A stretch of DNA of 64,000 bases from CAVSLM01 sp963728895 (GCA_963728895.1 CAVSLM010000001.1:124001-188000); one strand, 5' to 3'. Positions 1 to 9,919 are shown, counted from the first letter of the stretch. Made by a program: numbers and translations. The notes: generated by a model from the sequence alone, not told the origin.

Positions 1-1
1 C

Positions 2-136
2 CGCAATGGCTTCGATTTCAGCTTCCTCTTCTTCGGCGTGGACGGGATCGGCTTCTCGCCGGACGTGACTGGAGTCGTCTCCGACACCGCCGCGGGCGAT
101 CGGATCGATCGCTACGAAGGTCGACTTCGCCGCTGA
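2..136 (+). CDS. C-terminal end of an unidentified protein, cut by window edge
   Basis: Frame 2 is open from the window edge to a TGA at 134-136 and gives 44 residues rich in Phe, Gly and Asp near the start (FDFSFLFFGVDGIGF) and ending in EGRLRR. The composition and position, 29 bp ahead of the next signal-peptide gene, suggest the tail of a real gene, perhaps a secreted or beta-rich protein. Too little is present to name a family. Confidence 0.4.
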   Translation, partial: RNGFDFSFLFFGVDGIGFSPDVTGVVSDTAAGDRIDRYEGRLRR

Positions 137-165
137 GCTGGCGAGCGCCAGGGGGGTCTTCGCCG

Positions 166-741
166 ATGCTGCCTCGCCGTCATCTTTCTGCCAGCCTCGC
201 CGTCGCGGCGGTCCTGCTGCTCGGGATCGGCTCCGACGGGGCGTCTGCGTCCGGTATGCACCGGGCGCGCTCGTCGGTGTGCCGGGATCTCGGGGTGCGC
301 GGAGCGGCGCGTGCCCTCTGTCGCGAGTACTGCGAACGCCTGGAATGCCCGGAATCCACTGCGAACCAGTCACCCGCCTGCGAGGGACTGGGAGGCCGCC
401 TCCTCTCGGCGGCCGCCGACCAGGGCGTCACCCTGCTGATCCAGGCGGATACGGTGCAGTGCCGCGCGCTCCCGCCCTTCCCGGCAGACGATGCGAGCCA
501 ATGGGCCTGCCAGGACAGCCTCGTGCCCGCGGAGCCCGCGCAGATCGATGCCTGGTGCGAATCCCACCCTGATCGCGGTGCGCCCCTGCCCGAGCGGCTT
601 CGAAGTCCTCCCCCCAGTCGGACCTGGAGGCGAAGAACCTCTACGACACCGAGATGGACCTGTTTCTCAAGTCCGAAGCCTACAAGCGCAGGGAAGGACC
701 GGACGCGCTGGGATGGGTCGGCGACCCGACGTGGCGCCTGA
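166..741 (+). CDS. signal-peptide protein, probably the frameshifted N-terminus of the following cytochrome
   Basis: The ATG at 166 starts a clear Sec signal peptide (basic MLPRRH, hydrophobic AVAAVLLLGIG, Ala-Ser-Ala cleavage region) followed by a Cys-rich stretch (Cys at about 39, 52, 56, 61, 72) and then CESHPDRGAP near residue 130. After about residue 145 the frame becomes an arginine-rich shadow that overlaps the next gene. The downstream six-haem cytochrome lacks a signal peptide, and its frame is open back to about 573 with sensible protein (SDLEAKNLYDTE) before its first ATG. One extra C in the C-tract at 610-615 would join the two frames. I infer one broken gene, or an assembly error in the homopolymer. 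Alternatively this is a separate small secreted protein. Confidence 0.5.
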   Translation: MLPRRHLSASLAVAAVLLLGIGSDGASASGMHRARSSVCRDLGVRGAARALCREYCERLECPESTANQSPACEGLGGRLLSAAADQGVTLLIQADTVQCRALPPFPADDASQWACQDSLVPAEPAQIDAWCESHPDRGAPLPERLRSPPPSRTWRRRTSTTPRWTCFSSPKPTSAGKDRTRWDGSATRRGA

Positions 742-3467
742 CGGGTCCCATCGTCGGCAACTTCTACCAGCAGAGTCCGCCGAGCAGCTACGCCGCGCAC
801 ATCCCCGTCCGCGTCTGGTACTCACCGGAGATCATCGGCTGGCTCTGCCGTGGTCGTTCCGGTGAGATTCCCGACGGCGCGGCGATCATCAAGGAGCTCC
901 GGCTGGTCAACGACAATCTCGGTGTGAAGCTCGACGACGAAGGGTGCATGTCGGTCGGCAACGACCGGCCCCCCGTCGCGTGGACCGTCATGGTGCGCGC
1001 ACGGGGACACTCGACGGACGGCTGGTACTGGCCCACGAGCAATCTCATCCTGCCCAAGGGCCTCCCGGGCCTTCAGGTCGATCCACCCGTTTTCGATCTG
1101 TCGGGCATCACGCGGCCGGACTTCTACAGGCTCGGCGACCCGCCCCTCGTGCCGGACCCGAACTGGTATCCCAGCGGCTACTGGCCCACGAACCGGTCGA
1201 AGTTCCCGAACGTGATCGAGCCTCAGAACGGCTTCACACCCTTCTGCATCGCCTGCCACGCGTCGGCGGCAAATCAGGACACGTTCGCGAGTCTCGACAA
1301 TGTGCTCGGGAACTCGATCCGCTACAGGCAGTTCGCTCCGATCCCGGGACAGCTCGATCGGCTCCGGAGCAGCGTGCATGTTCCACCCGGCGCCGAGCTG
1401 CCCCCGCCGGCCGATGAGGAGCTCGAGCCGCCCGCCGAGCGGAACACGCCCTTCGCCATCCCCCTCGGGGAGCCCTCCGACGCGTTCCTCGCGTTCTTCC
1501 ACCAGCTCGACGCGGTCTCGTTCTCGGACACCTGGCCGAACCGCCTTCCCGCTCGCACCTGGGATCGCGTCCTCCCCGCGGCCGGCGGAGCGGACAGCTT
1601 CGTCACGCAGAACATGTGCTTCGGCTGCCATGATGCGTTCGAGTACCTGGCCAGCACGGGCAACATGATCTTCGAGGACGTCGATCACGAGGGGGAAAGC
1701 CGTGCAATCAACCTCTCCCCCAACGGCGAGGTCTCGGCCTCACCGATGGGCCTGGCGGGGCGAGATCCGATCTTCTACGCGCAGCTGCAGAGCGAGACCA
1801 ACCGGCTTCCCGAATCCGACGCCTGCATCGAGGACACGTGCCTCCACTGCCACGGCGTGATGGGGCAGCGCCAGCTCGCCGAGGACACGCCCGGGGAAGC
1901 GGATCCGCGCTGCGGGCAGTTCATGGGCGTGGCGCCGCCTGCGGGCGTCCCTGTCGGACGCCCGTTCCGAAAGCGCATGATCCACCAGTATCCAGGCAGT
2001 GCGCTCGGGCTCGAGCAGAAGTACGGTGCCCTGGCGCGCGACGGCATCACCTGCGCCGTCTGCCATCGCATCGCAGACGAGCAGCTCGGCGAGGAGTCTA
2101 CCTACACGGGCAACTTCCTCACGGACCCGCCGACTCGGATCAACGGGCCTTACGAACACGTCGTCACGGCGCCGATGCACAACGCACTGGGGATGAAACC
2201 CCAGTTCGGCTCGCAGACGCGACGCTCCGAGCTCTGCGGGACCTGTCACGCCGTCCTGCTTCCCTACTTCGACGATGACGGGAACTGGCTCGGCTTCAGC
2301 TACGAGCAGACGACCTACCTCGAGTGGCAGAACAGCGACTTCAGCACCGGCAAGACCGCGCGGACCTGCCAGGACTGCCACATGCCGACCGACTACCAGG
2401 GTACCCCGCTCTCGTTCGAGATCGCGAACTCCGAGTCGCCCCAGTTTCCGCCCACCACCTTCCGGCTTCCCGACGAGGACATCAAGCTCACCCGGCGCGC
2501 GCACTACGCGCGGCACTCGCTGCACGGCCTCAACCTCTTCCTGAACCAGATGGTCCAGCAGTTCCCGATCCTCCTCGGCGTGCGGCAGGGGTCCGCGTTC
2601 TCGATCGGAGGCTCGCAACTCCCGCCGCTCCTGCTCGGCGCGGAGTCGATGCTGGACATGGCGCGGAACCAGACGGCGGACGTCTCCGTGCTCTCGTTCC
2701 GCCGCATTCCGGGAGGCAGGCTCCGGGCTCAGGTGCGGGTCGTGAACCGCACGGGACACTTCCTTCCGTCCGGGGTGGGCTTTCGAAGGCTCTTCCTGGA
2801 AGTCCTGGTCCGTGATCGCGCGGGAAGGGTGCTGTGGGCCTCCGGCCGCACGAACTCGCTCGGCGCGATCCTGAACGGCACGACCGACGAAATCCTCGAG
2901 AGCGAGCAGCCGGTCGAGTACGCGAACGCCCCCTTCCAACCGCACTACCAGCGAATCACGTCAGGAGACCAGGTGCAGATCTACCAGGAGGTGGTTGAGG
3001 ACTCCGCGGGCGTTCCGACGACCAGCTTCCTGCACCGTGTGAACCGGGTGAAGGACAATCGGATCCGGCCCCGGGGATACGACCCCGGGTTTTTCCTGCG
3101 CTCGGACTCGCGCTACATCCGGGAGTTGGCCGAGACCCCGGGCCGGGCTGCGCAGGATCCGGACTATACGGACCCGCAGCGCACGGGCGCCGACCTGATC
3201 GACTACGTGATCTCGCTCGATCCCCGGACACGCGCGAAGGCATACGACGTCCAGGTCACCCTCTGCAGCCAATCGATTCCACCGTTCTATCTCCAGCAGC
3301 GCTTCCGCGACGCGAGCACCGGAGCGGCGGAGAAGAGCGACATCGAGCGGCTCTACTACATGGCCAGCCATCTGAACGTCGACGCGATTCCGGAGGGCGA
3401 GAGCGTCCCCCCTCTCGCCGACTGGAAGCTCCTGGTGGGACGCGCGCATCGCCGCCTGTCGCCCTGA
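654..3467 (+). CDS. six-haem c-type cytochrome (multihaem), secreted
   Basis: From this ATG the protein has 937 residues with six CxxCH haem-binding sites: CIACH (198-202), CFGCH (322-326), CLHCH (396-400), CAVCH (467-471), CGTCH (528-532) and CQDCH (572-576). The C-terminal third has no haem sites and contains the beta-type segment VNRTGHFLPSG, seen in several multihaem cytochromes. Such proteins mature in the periplasm or outside the cell and carry electrons, but this start gives no signal peptide. The true N-terminus is probably the signal-peptide segment at 166-615, out of frame by one base, and homologous-looking sequence precedes this ATG in frame. The electron partner is unknown. No cytochrome maturation or oxidoreductase gene lies next to it. 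Confidence 0.85.
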   Translation: MDLFLKSEAYKRREGPDALGWVGDPTWRLTGPIVGNFYQQSPPSSYAAHIPVRVWYSPEIIGWLCRGRSGEIPDGAAIIKELRLVNDNLGVKLDDEGCMSVGNDRPPVAWTVMVRARGHSTDGWYWPTSNLILPKGLPGLQVDPPVFDLSGITRPDFYRLGDPPLVPDPNWYPSGYWPTNRSKFPNVIEPQNGFTPFCIACHASAANQDTFASLDNVLGNSIRYRQFAPIPGQLDRLRSSVHVPPGAELPPPADEELEPPAERNTPFAIPLGEPSDAFLAFFHQLDAVSFSDTWPNRLPARTWDRVLPAAGGADSFVTQNMCFGCHDAFEYLASTGNMIFEDVDHEGESRAINLSPNGEVSASPMGLAGRDPIFYAQLQSETNRLPESDACIEDTCLHCHGVMGQRQLAEDTPGEADPRCGQFMGVAPPAGVPVGRPFRKRMIHQYPGSALGLEQKYGALARDGITCAVCHRIADEQLGEESTYTGNFLTDPPTRINGPYEHVVTAPMHNALGMKPQFGSQTRRSELCGTCHAVLLPYFDDDGNWLGFSYEQTTYLEWQNSDFSTGKTARTCQDCHMPTDYQGTPLSFEIANSESPQFPPTTFRLPDEDIKLTRRAHYARHSLHGLNLFLNQMVQQFPILLGVRQGSAFSIGGSQLPPLLLGAESMLDMARNQTADVSVLSFRRIPGGRLRAQVRVVNRTGHFLPSGVGFRRLFLEVLVRDRAGRVLWASGRTNSLGAILNGTTDEILESEQPVEYANAPFQPHYQRITSGDQVQIYQEVVEDSAGVPTTSFLHRVNRVKDNRIRPRGYDPGFFLRSDSRYIRELAETPGRAAQDPDYTDPQRTGADLIDYVISLDPRTRAKAYDVQVTLCSQSIPPFYLQQRFRDASTGAAEKSDIERLYYMASHLNVDAIPEGESVPPLADWKLLVGRAHRRLSP

Positions 3468-3658
3468 TCCGCGCCAACGACCCGCTCTCGGCCCACGACC
3501 TGGGCAGCACCGTGAGGTCGTGGCCAAAGATCGGAAATGGGACTCTTCCGTGGAGCCCGGCTGTCCGGCGCGGCCAACGTTTCGCTGAATTTTCTGGACA
3601 GCCACCATATTCTGCTGATTCGACATGCGCTGGGGTATTGCGCCTCGGGTATCCGGCT

Positions 3659-3735
3659 TCACCCGGAGCCGTCCGCCAGGGTCTCGCGCTGCCCGGGGCC
3701 ATTGTAGGCATAGCTCGCGCTGAGCGTGACGGCTC
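3659..3735 (-). pseudogene. Rhs/YD-repeat remnant
   Basis: On the minus strand this stretch reads as a typical Rhs repeat unit, SASYAYNGPGQRETLADGSG, then a stop. There is no start and no continuing frame. It lies in the otherwise gene-free 3468-3834 interval, just beside a copy of the dispersed motif GAACAAGACCTGACCCC (3761-3778). Larger Rhs fragments with the same style occur at 18.4 and 20.8-21.5 kb. I take it as a decayed fragment. Nothing else is recognisable in this intergenic interval. Confidence 0.6.
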
Positions 3736-3834
3736 AGGTCGGCGCCGCCGGGTGCTGCACAGAACAAGACCTGACCCCTTGGCTTTGATGACCCCTTGGC
3801 TTTGCACAACACGATTCGACGGGTTGCACGCATT

Positions 3835-4545
3835 TCAATCGCGTCGGTGGTCGATGAAGCGATATCCGACGCCGGACTCGGTTTGTACATAGCGCGGCTC
3901 GCCTGAATCATCGCCGAGCTTGTGGCGGATCTTGCCGACGAAGTTCCTCAGATAATGCGTATCTCGTGTATGCGTCGGTCCCCAGATCTCCCTGAGGAGC
4001 TGGGTTTGCGTGATGACCTGATCAGAGTGCGTGACGAGTGTCTTGAGCACGGCAAACTCTTTCCGTGTCAGATGAGCGCTCCTTCCGGCCACCGCCACTT
4101 GGCGCTTCGCGAGATCGATGCGCAGATGTCCGTCATCATATACTCCGCCATCCCTCGCGTCGGTCTTCATCGGAAGACGGAGCAAATTACGAACCCGCGC
4201 AAGGAACTCCTGAATGCCGAATGGTTTGGTGACGTAGTCGTTCGCGCCATTGTCCAGCAGGACCACCTTCTCGTGCTCCGAGGCCCTCACCGAGAGAATC
4301 ATTACCGGAACCGCGGACCAACTTCGGAGTTCCGTAAGTACGGTATCGCCATCCGCATCCGGTAGCCCGAGGTCGAGCACGATCAAATCCGGCGCGTGGG
4401 TCGCCGCAAGCTCCAGGCCCTCTCTGGCGGTTTCCGCCTCCAATACCTGATAGCCCTGGCTACGCAGGCTGATGCGCAGGAAACGCCGAATCTGGTCCTC
4501 ATCGTCGATGACGAGGATACGGGCGGAGGAGGCATTTCCGGTCAC
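3835..4545 (-). CDS. kdpE: KdpE, response regulator of potassium transport
   Basis: The 236-residue protein is an OmpR/PhoB-type regulator. The N-terminal receiver has the acidic pair D14-D15, phospho-acceptor D58 in LIVLDLGLPD, and K107 in YVTKPFG. The C-terminal winged helix ends in the usual VQTESGVGYRF. It partners KdpD to switch on kdpFABC under potassium limitation. Its ATG overlaps the kdpD stop by four bases (ATGA), so the two are translationally coupled as the last genes of the kdp operon. The family role is well established and the identity is secure from context. Confidence 0.97.
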   Translation of the reverse strand: MTGNASSARILVIDDEDQIRRFLRISLRSQGYQVLEAETAREGLELAATHAPDLIVLDLGLPDADGDTVLTELRSWSAVPVMILSVRASEHEKVVLLDNGANDYVTKPFGIQEFLARVRNLLRLPMKTDARDGGVYDDGHLRIDLAKRQVAVAGRSAHLTRKEFAVLKTLVTHSDQVITQTQLLREIWGPTHTRDTHYLRNFVGKIRHKLGDDSGEPRYVQTESGVGYRFIDHRRD

Positions 4546-7214
4546 GCGTTGTCTTCCTTGTCCGGCTGCCTGATGACCGGCAGACGAATCGCAATCGTGG
4601 TTCCCCTACCATTCGGACCCGGCAGCGCTTCGATGCGCCCGCCATGGGCACCGATCATCCCGCTGCAGATTGCGAGCCCCAAGCCACTGCCGTGCTTGCC
4701 GCGATCTCCTTCGCCGCCGGTGAAAAACATATCGAACACCCTTTCCCGTTGTTCGGGTGGGATGCCCGGCCCCTCATCCGAGACCGCGATGAGTAGCTCG
4801 CCGTCTTCAACTGTGGCGGCAACACGAACCTCGCCGCCATCGGGCGAAAATTTCGCCGCGTTCTCGATGACATTGACCAGGGCCTGCTCGATCAATGCAG
4901 GGTGGACGTACAGCAACGGCAGACCAGGTTCGATACTCCTGACCAGCCTGCGGTCACGCAGCAGCTCACGCGTGCGACGCAACGCCGAATTGAGAATGTC
5001 GTCGACGCCAATCCAGTCCCGCTCCAGTTTCAGCGTTCCGTGCCCGAGCCGGGTCATATCGAGCAGGTTCTGAATGTAGCGGTTGAGCCGTTCCCCCTCG
5101 CTGACCACCGAGTCCAGCAGTTCCTGCCGGTCTTCAGCGGAGAGCGCGTCGTCCAGAGCGCGCAGGCTGCTCGCCGCGCCGATCATCGACGCCAGTGGAG
5201 TGCGCAGGTCATGGGACACCGACGAGAGCAGCGCCGAGCGCAAGCGCTCCGTCTCCTCCGCCACCTTGGCCTGCGCCAGACTGGTTGCAAGACGCGTGCG
5301 GGCCACGGCCAGCGTCACGTGGCTCACGAGGGCGTCGATGGCGGCAAGCTGCTCACTGCTCGCGCTGCCCTGGCGCGGGCGCTGCACGCCGATCACGCCG
5401 AAACACTCCTGTTCGAACGCCAGTGGAAGGAATCGCCAGTCGACCGCGGACAACGTGTCGGTTTGAAATCCGCTCGGCTGCCGACGATCGCAAGCCCATT
5501 GCGCCGCCGAACGTGCCTTCTCGTCCAGGTTTTCCGCACCTTGCGAGGCCGCCATTTGCGAGACCAGACCCCCGTCACCAGGCGCCAGCAACACCACCGG
5601 AACATGCAGATAGTCGGCCATGGCCACGGCAGCCTCCCGGTAAAGGGTAGGGAGGTCGATCGTTGAACCCAGACGACGGGTAAGGGTCAGCAGGGCCTGC
5701 GTCTGCTCGTTGGTGCTGCGCAGTGCCAGTACCTGGTTGCGCACGCGTCCCGCCAGCTGCCCGCCGATCAAACCCATGATGAGAAAGAAGGCGACCGTCA
5801 ATAGGTCTTCTTTGCGATGGATGGCAAAGGTGTAACGTGGGTTCGTGAAGAAGAAATTGTAGGCTGCGGCGCTTACGACCGCGGTGAACAGCGCCGGACG
5901 CATGGCGGTACGCACCGCGACCAACAGCACCCCGGTCAGGAACACCAGCGACAGGTTGGCCAACGGAAGCAGGGGCTCGATGGCGGCGGCAGCTGCGACC
6001 GCAGTGGCCACCACCGCGAGCGCAAACGCATAGTAGCGTGTCGGTTCGAGCCGCCGGAACCATTCCTGCCGTCGTCGCGCGCGGGCCACCGGCGAGGGAA
6101 CGAAAGTGATCTCGAATTCCCCGCCGCGACGCAGGAGGCGCTGGCTCAAGGTACGGCCCACAAGCCCGGCGAGCGGCCGCCGCCGGCTGCGTCCTACCAC
6201 CAGCGTGGTGGCGTTGTGCTCCCGGGCAAAGACCAGCAGTTCCGTCACGGGATCGTGGCCACGCAGCGTGACGGTTTCACCGGCCAATCGCTCGGCGAGC
6301 TGAAAGGCGCGCTCGACGCCTGCGCGTTGTTCGATACCGGTGTCGCCGCGATCGACGAACACCACGCTCCAGGGGGCGCGGCGGCGCTCTGCGAGCCGCC
6401 GCCCGAGGCGCACCAGCTCCTCGCTGTTGCCGATCCCATCGATCGACACTACCACCCGCGCCCGCACCGGGAAAGGCCCCGCAATCCCCTGGCTTCTCAT
6501 GGTCTCGCGCACATCCCGATCGATGCGCTCTGCCACCGTCTGCAACGCCAGTTCGCGCAGGGCCGACAGGTTGGTCGGACTGAAGAAGCCCTCCAGCGCC
6601 GCACGCGCCTGCTCGGGTACGTAGACTTTGCCCTGCTTGAGCCGCTCGATCAGCTCGCGCGGTGTGAGGTCGACGAGCACCACATCGCGCGCTTCGCTGA
6701 GCACTGCGTCCGGAACCGTCTCCCGCATGCGCACGCCGGTAATGCGTGCCACCGCATCGTTGAGACTCTCCAGGTGCTGGATATTGACCGTAGTCCAGAC
6801 GTCGATGCCCTGTTCGAGCAATTCCTCGATATCCTGATATCGGCGCGGATGTCGGGTGCCGGGGATGTTGCGATGGGCGAGCTCGTCGACCAGCACGACC
6901 GACGGGGAGCGCTTGAGAATGGCGTCCAGATCCATTTCGCGGAAGCGCGCCCCGCGGTACTCGATCTGCGCGGTTGGGATCTGCTCCAAGCCGTCACACA
7001 AGGCTTCGGTTTCCGGGCGACCATGGCTTTCGATGAGGCCGATCACGATGTCCAGGCCCTCGCGGCGGACCTCCCTGGCTGCCTCGAGCATCTTGTAGGT
7101 CTTGCCAACGCCCGGTGAAGCGCCGAGAAAGATCTTCAGCGCACCGTGCCGTTGGCGCTCGAGCTCCGCAAGCAGGGCTTCAGGGTTGGGCCGATCCTTC
7201 GATGTGGCGTTCAT
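4542..7214 (-). CDS. kdpD: KdpD, potassium/turgor sensor histidine kinase
   Basis: From the ATG at 7212-7214 the protein has about 890 residues. The order is the KdpD N-terminal domain with P-loop FLGASPGVGKT, a universal-stress-like domain (VVGRSRRRPLAGLVG), four membrane helices of the DUF4118 type (about 400-500), a GAF-like region, the dimerisation helix with phospho-acceptor His in SVSHDLRTPL, and an ATPase domain (NVIENAAKFSPDGG, DEGPGIP, GSGLGLAI). A longer reading frame begins at 7274 but would overlap kdpC by 29 bases and adds an Arg-rich stretch unlike the family, so I prefer MNATSK. It phosphorylates KdpE. kdpC ends 31 bp upstream. Confidence 0.96.
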   Translation of the reverse strand: MNATSKDRPNPEALLAELERQRHGALKIFLGASPGVGKTYKMLEAAREVRREGLDIVIGLIESHGRPETEALCDGLEQIPTAQIEYRGARFREMDLDAILKRSPSVVLVDELAHRNIPGTRHPRRYQDIEELLEQGIDVWTTVNIQHLESLNDAVARITGVRMRETVPDAVLSEARDVVLVDLTPRELIERLKQGKVYVPEQARAALEGFFSPTNLSALRELALQTVAERIDRDVRETMRSQGIAGPFPVRARVVVSIDGIGNSEELVRLGRRLAERRRAPWSVVFVDRGDTGIEQRAGVERAFQLAERLAGETVTLRGHDPVTELLVFAREHNATTLVVGRSRRRPLAGLVGRTLSQRLLRRGGEFEITFVPSPVARARRRQEWFRRLEPTRYYAFALAVVATAVAAAAAIEPLLPLANLSLVFLTGVLLVAVRTAMRPALFTAVVSAAAYNFFFTNPRYTFAIHRKEDLLTVAFFLIMGLIGGQLAGRVRNQVLALRSTNEQTQALLTLTRRLGSTIDLPTLYREAAVAMADYLHVPVVLLAPGDGGLVSQMAASQGAENLDEKARSAAQWACDRRQPSGFQTDTLSAVDWRFLPLAFEQECFGVIGVQRPRQGSASSEQLAAIDALVSHVTLAVARTRLATSLAQAKVAEETERLRSALLSSVSHDLRTPLASMIGAASSLRALDDALSAEDRQELLDSVVSEGERLNRYIQNLLDMTRLGHGTLKLERDWIGVDDILNSALRRTRELLRDRRLVRSIEPGLPLLYVHPALIEQALVNVIENAAKFSPDGGEVRVAATVEDGELLIAVSDEGPGIPPEQRERVFDMFFTGGEGDRGKHGSGLGLAICSGMIGAHGGRIEALPGPNGRGTTIAIRLPVIRQPDKEDNA

Positions 7215-7245
7215 GCGCATCCCAAGCCACGGTGTTCGAGCGCCC

Positions 7246-7869
7246 TCACTGCGTGGCGCTCGGGCGCAAGGCATCGAGTGCCAGATTCAATTGGAGCACA
7301 TTGATACGCGGTTGGCCGAGAATGCCGAACGTAGGCCCCTGGGTGTGATCCCGCACCAGGGTCATCACGCGGGTTCTGGACAGAGCGCGGGCGGCGGCTA
7401 CCCGCTCCACCTGGATCGCGGCCGCCTCCGGGCTGATGTCCGGGTCGATGCCGGAGCCGGAGGCGGCGACGAGATCCACGGGGATCGTGTTCGCCGCGAC
7501 GCCATCGTCCTTTGCGATCGCCTTCGACGTCGTTGCCGCGCGTTTGCGCAGGTCCGGGTTGCCGGGCGCCCAGTTCGAGCCGGACATGCTGAAGGGGTCG
7601 TAGCCCGCGGCCGAGGGGCGGCCCTGAAAATAGCCCGGGGCGCGGAACGGCTGTCCTACCAGGGTCGAACCGATGACCCTGCCGTCCCGTTCGATGAGGC
7701 TCCCGGTGGACTGGTGCGGAAACAGCGCCGCTCCGATGGAGACCGCGACCAGCGGGTAGAGACCGCCGGACAACAGCACCAGCACCAGCGCGCCACGCAG
7801 CGCGACGACCCAGTCGGTGCCGGTGGGCGCGGACGGCAATTGCACTGCGCTCTGCGGAACTTGCTTCAT
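7246..7869 (-). CDS. kdpC: KdpC, potassium-transporting ATPase subunit C
   Basis: The 207-residue protein has one N-terminal membrane helix (about 25-47, LVLLSGGLYPLVAVSIG), then the KdpC hallmarks GSTLVGQPF, YFQGRPSA, the SGSNWAPGNPDL-type segment, and the C-terminal VMTLVRDHTQGPTFGILGQPRINVL (given here only as its ends VMTLV and RINVL). KdpC stabilises the KdpFABC complex and affects ATP affinity. It lies 10 bp after kdpB in the order A-B-C-D-E and has normal family length. Confidence 0.97.
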   Translation of the reverse strand: MKQVPQSAVQLPSAPTGTDWVVALRGALVLVLLSGGLYPLVAVSIGAALFPHQSTGSLIERDGRVIGSTLVGQPFRAPGYFQGRPSAAGYDPFSMSGSNWAPGNPDLRKRAATTSKAIAKDDGVAANTIPVDLVAASGSGIDPDISPEAAAIQVERVAAARALSRTRVMTLVRDHTQGPTFGILGQPRINVLQLNLALDALRPSATQ

Positions 7870-7879
7870 TGCAGAATCC

Positions 7880-9904
7880 TCACAGGAACAGACCGAGACC
7901 GAGGTCGATGAGCTTGATGGCCGGAAACGGTAGCACCACGCCGCCGAGGCCGTACACCAGCAGGTTGCGGCGCAGCAGTTCCTCGGCGCTGGCTGGGCGG
8001 ATTCGCACGCCGCGCAGCGCGAAGGGGATGAGCGCCGGGATCACCAGGGCATTGAAGATCACTGCCGCCAGCACTGCCGTGGCCGGACTGTGCAGGTGCA
8101 TGATGTCGAACGCCTGCATTGCCGGCACGCTGGCGACGAAGATTGCCGGAAGGATGGCGAAGTACTTGGCGACGTCGTTGGCGAGCGAGAAGGTGGTGAG
8201 CGCGCCGCGGGTGACCAGCAGCTGCTTGCCGATCTCCACCACCTCCAGCAGCTTGGTCGGATCGGAATCCAGGTCCACCATGTTGCCGGCCTCCTTTGCC
8301 GCCTGGGTGCCGGAGTTCATGGTCAGGCCCAGGTCCGCCTGAGCCAACGCCGGGGCATCGTTGGTGCCGTCGCCCATCATGGCTACCAGCCGGCCCTGCG
8401 CCTGCTCGCGCCGGATGTACTCTAGCTTGTCCTCCGGCGTGGCCTCGGCGACGTAGTCCTCCACGCCCGCCTCGGCGGCGATGGCTGCGGCAGTGAGCGG
8501 ATTGTCGCCGGTGATCAGTACGGTGCGCACACCCAAGGCATGCAGGCGCTGGAAGCGTTCCTTGATGCCGGTCTTGATAATGTCGGACAGCGGCACTACA
8601 CCGAGCACCCGATCGTCTTCCGCGACCACCAGCGGGGTGGCTCCGCCGCGCGCCACACGCTCCACCAGGGTGGTCGTCTCGTCGGGGTAGGCTCCACCGT
8701 TATCCGTGACAAAACGGCGGATGGCATCCGGCGCGCCCTTGCGGATGCGCCGGCCGTCCGGCAGGTCGATGCCCGAGAGGCGGGTCTTGGCGGAAAACGG
8801 AAGGAAACGCGCCTCCGCGCCGGTTTCGGCGATCGCCCCGTGTTCTCGGGCCATCGCGACGATGGACTTGCCTTCCGGGGTGGGGTCGGCCAGCGACGCC
8901 AGCAGCGCGGCATCCCGCAACCGCTCGGAAGCGATGATGGCTAACGGCAGGAAGTCGGTGGCCTGGCGGTCGCCGTGGGTGATGGTGCCGGTCTTGTCCA
9001 GCAGCAAGGTGTCGATGTTGCCGGCCACCTCCACCGCCTTGCCCGACTTGGCGACCAGGTTGGCGCGCATGGCGCGATCCATCCCCGCGATGCCGATGGC
9101 CGGCAACAGTCCACCGATGGTGGTGGGGATGAGGCAGACCAGCAGCGCCACCAGCACCGGCACCGTGGTTTCGCTGCCGGCGAAGCTCGCGAGCGGTACC
9201 AAGGTTGCCACGACGATCAGGAACACGATGGTGAGCGCCGCGAGCAGCACGGTCAGCGCGATCTCGTTCGGCGTCTTCTGGCGTTTGGCGCTCTCCACCA
9301 GTGCGATCATGCGATCGAGCAGCGAATGTCCGGACTCCGCCGTCACTTCGATCACGATGCTGTCCGAAAGCAGCTTGGTGCCGGCGCTGACGCCACTGTT
9401 GTCGGTGCCCGCCTCCCGCAGCACCGGCGCCGATTCGCCGGTGACCGCCGACTCGTTGATGCTGGCGGCTCCTTCGACGATTTCCCCGTCGGCCGGGATC
9501 AGCTCGCCGGCGTACGCCCGCACGCGATCACCGATCCTGAGCTTGGTCGCCAGGACGCGTTCCTCGCCGTCGGCCCTGATGCGGTTGGCGATGAGTCCCT
9601 CGCGTGTGGAACGCAGGCTCTCGGCCTGCGCCCGGCCCCGCGCCTCGGCGAGTGCCTCGGCGGCGTTGGCGAACAGCACGGTGAACAGCAGGATGAGCGT
9701 GATGGCGAAGTCGAAGCCCCACGGTCGTCCCGCCAACAGGTGCGCACTGGTCAGCCACAGCGTCACCAGTGTGCCGACCCCGACCACGAACATTACCGGG
9801 TTGCGCGCCAGAGCGCGCGGGTCGAGCCGCAGCACCGATTCTTTCGCCAATCGGGACAGGGTGCGGGGGTCCAGCAGCTTCAATTGCCTGCGTTCATGCT
9901 TCAT
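7880..9904 (-). CDS. kdpB: KdpB, catalytic P-type ATPase subunit
   Basis: The 674-residue P-type ATPase carries the actuator TGES loop (155-158), phosphorylated D303 in DKTGT (303-307), the nucleotide-binding KGAPDAI, and the hinge MMGDGTNDAPAL. Membrane helices lie at about 38-58, 63-82, 215-240, 247-275 and near the C-terminus. It hydrolyses ATP to drive K+ uptake by KdpA at very low external potassium. It begins 15 bp after kdpA ends. All motifs are intact. Confidence 0.98.
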   Translation of the reverse strand: MKHERRQLKLLDPRTLSRLAKESVLRLDPRALARNPVMFVVGVGTLVTLWLTSAHLLAGRPWGFDFAITLILLFTVLFANAAEALAEARGRAQAESLRSTREGLIANRIRADGEERVLATKLRIGDRVRAYAGELIPADGEIVEGAASINESAVTGESAPVLREAGTDNSGVSAGTKLLSDSIVIEVTAESGHSLLDRMIALVESAKRQKTPNEIALTVLLAALTIVFLIVVATLVPLASFAGSETTVPVLVALLVCLIPTTIGGLLPAIGIAGMDRAMRANLVAKSGKAVEVAGNIDTLLLDKTGTITHGDRQATDFLPLAIIASERLRDAALLASLADPTPEGKSIVAMAREHGAIAETGAEARFLPFSAKTRLSGIDLPDGRRIRKGAPDAIRRFVTDNGGAYPDETTTLVERVARGGATPLVVAEDDRVLGVVPLSDIIKTGIKERFQRLHALGVRTVLITGDNPLTAAAIAAEAGVEDYVAEATPEDKLEYIRREQAQGRLVAMMGDGTNDAPALAQADLGLTMNSGTQAAKEAGNMVDLDSDPTKLLEVVEIGKQLLVTRGALTTFSLANDVAKYFAILPAIFVASVPAMQAFDIMHLHSPATAVLAAVIFNALVIPALIPFALRGVRIRPASAEELLRRNLLVYGLGGVVLPFPAIKLIDLGLGLFL

Positions 9905-9919
9905 GGTTTTCTCCAGAGA

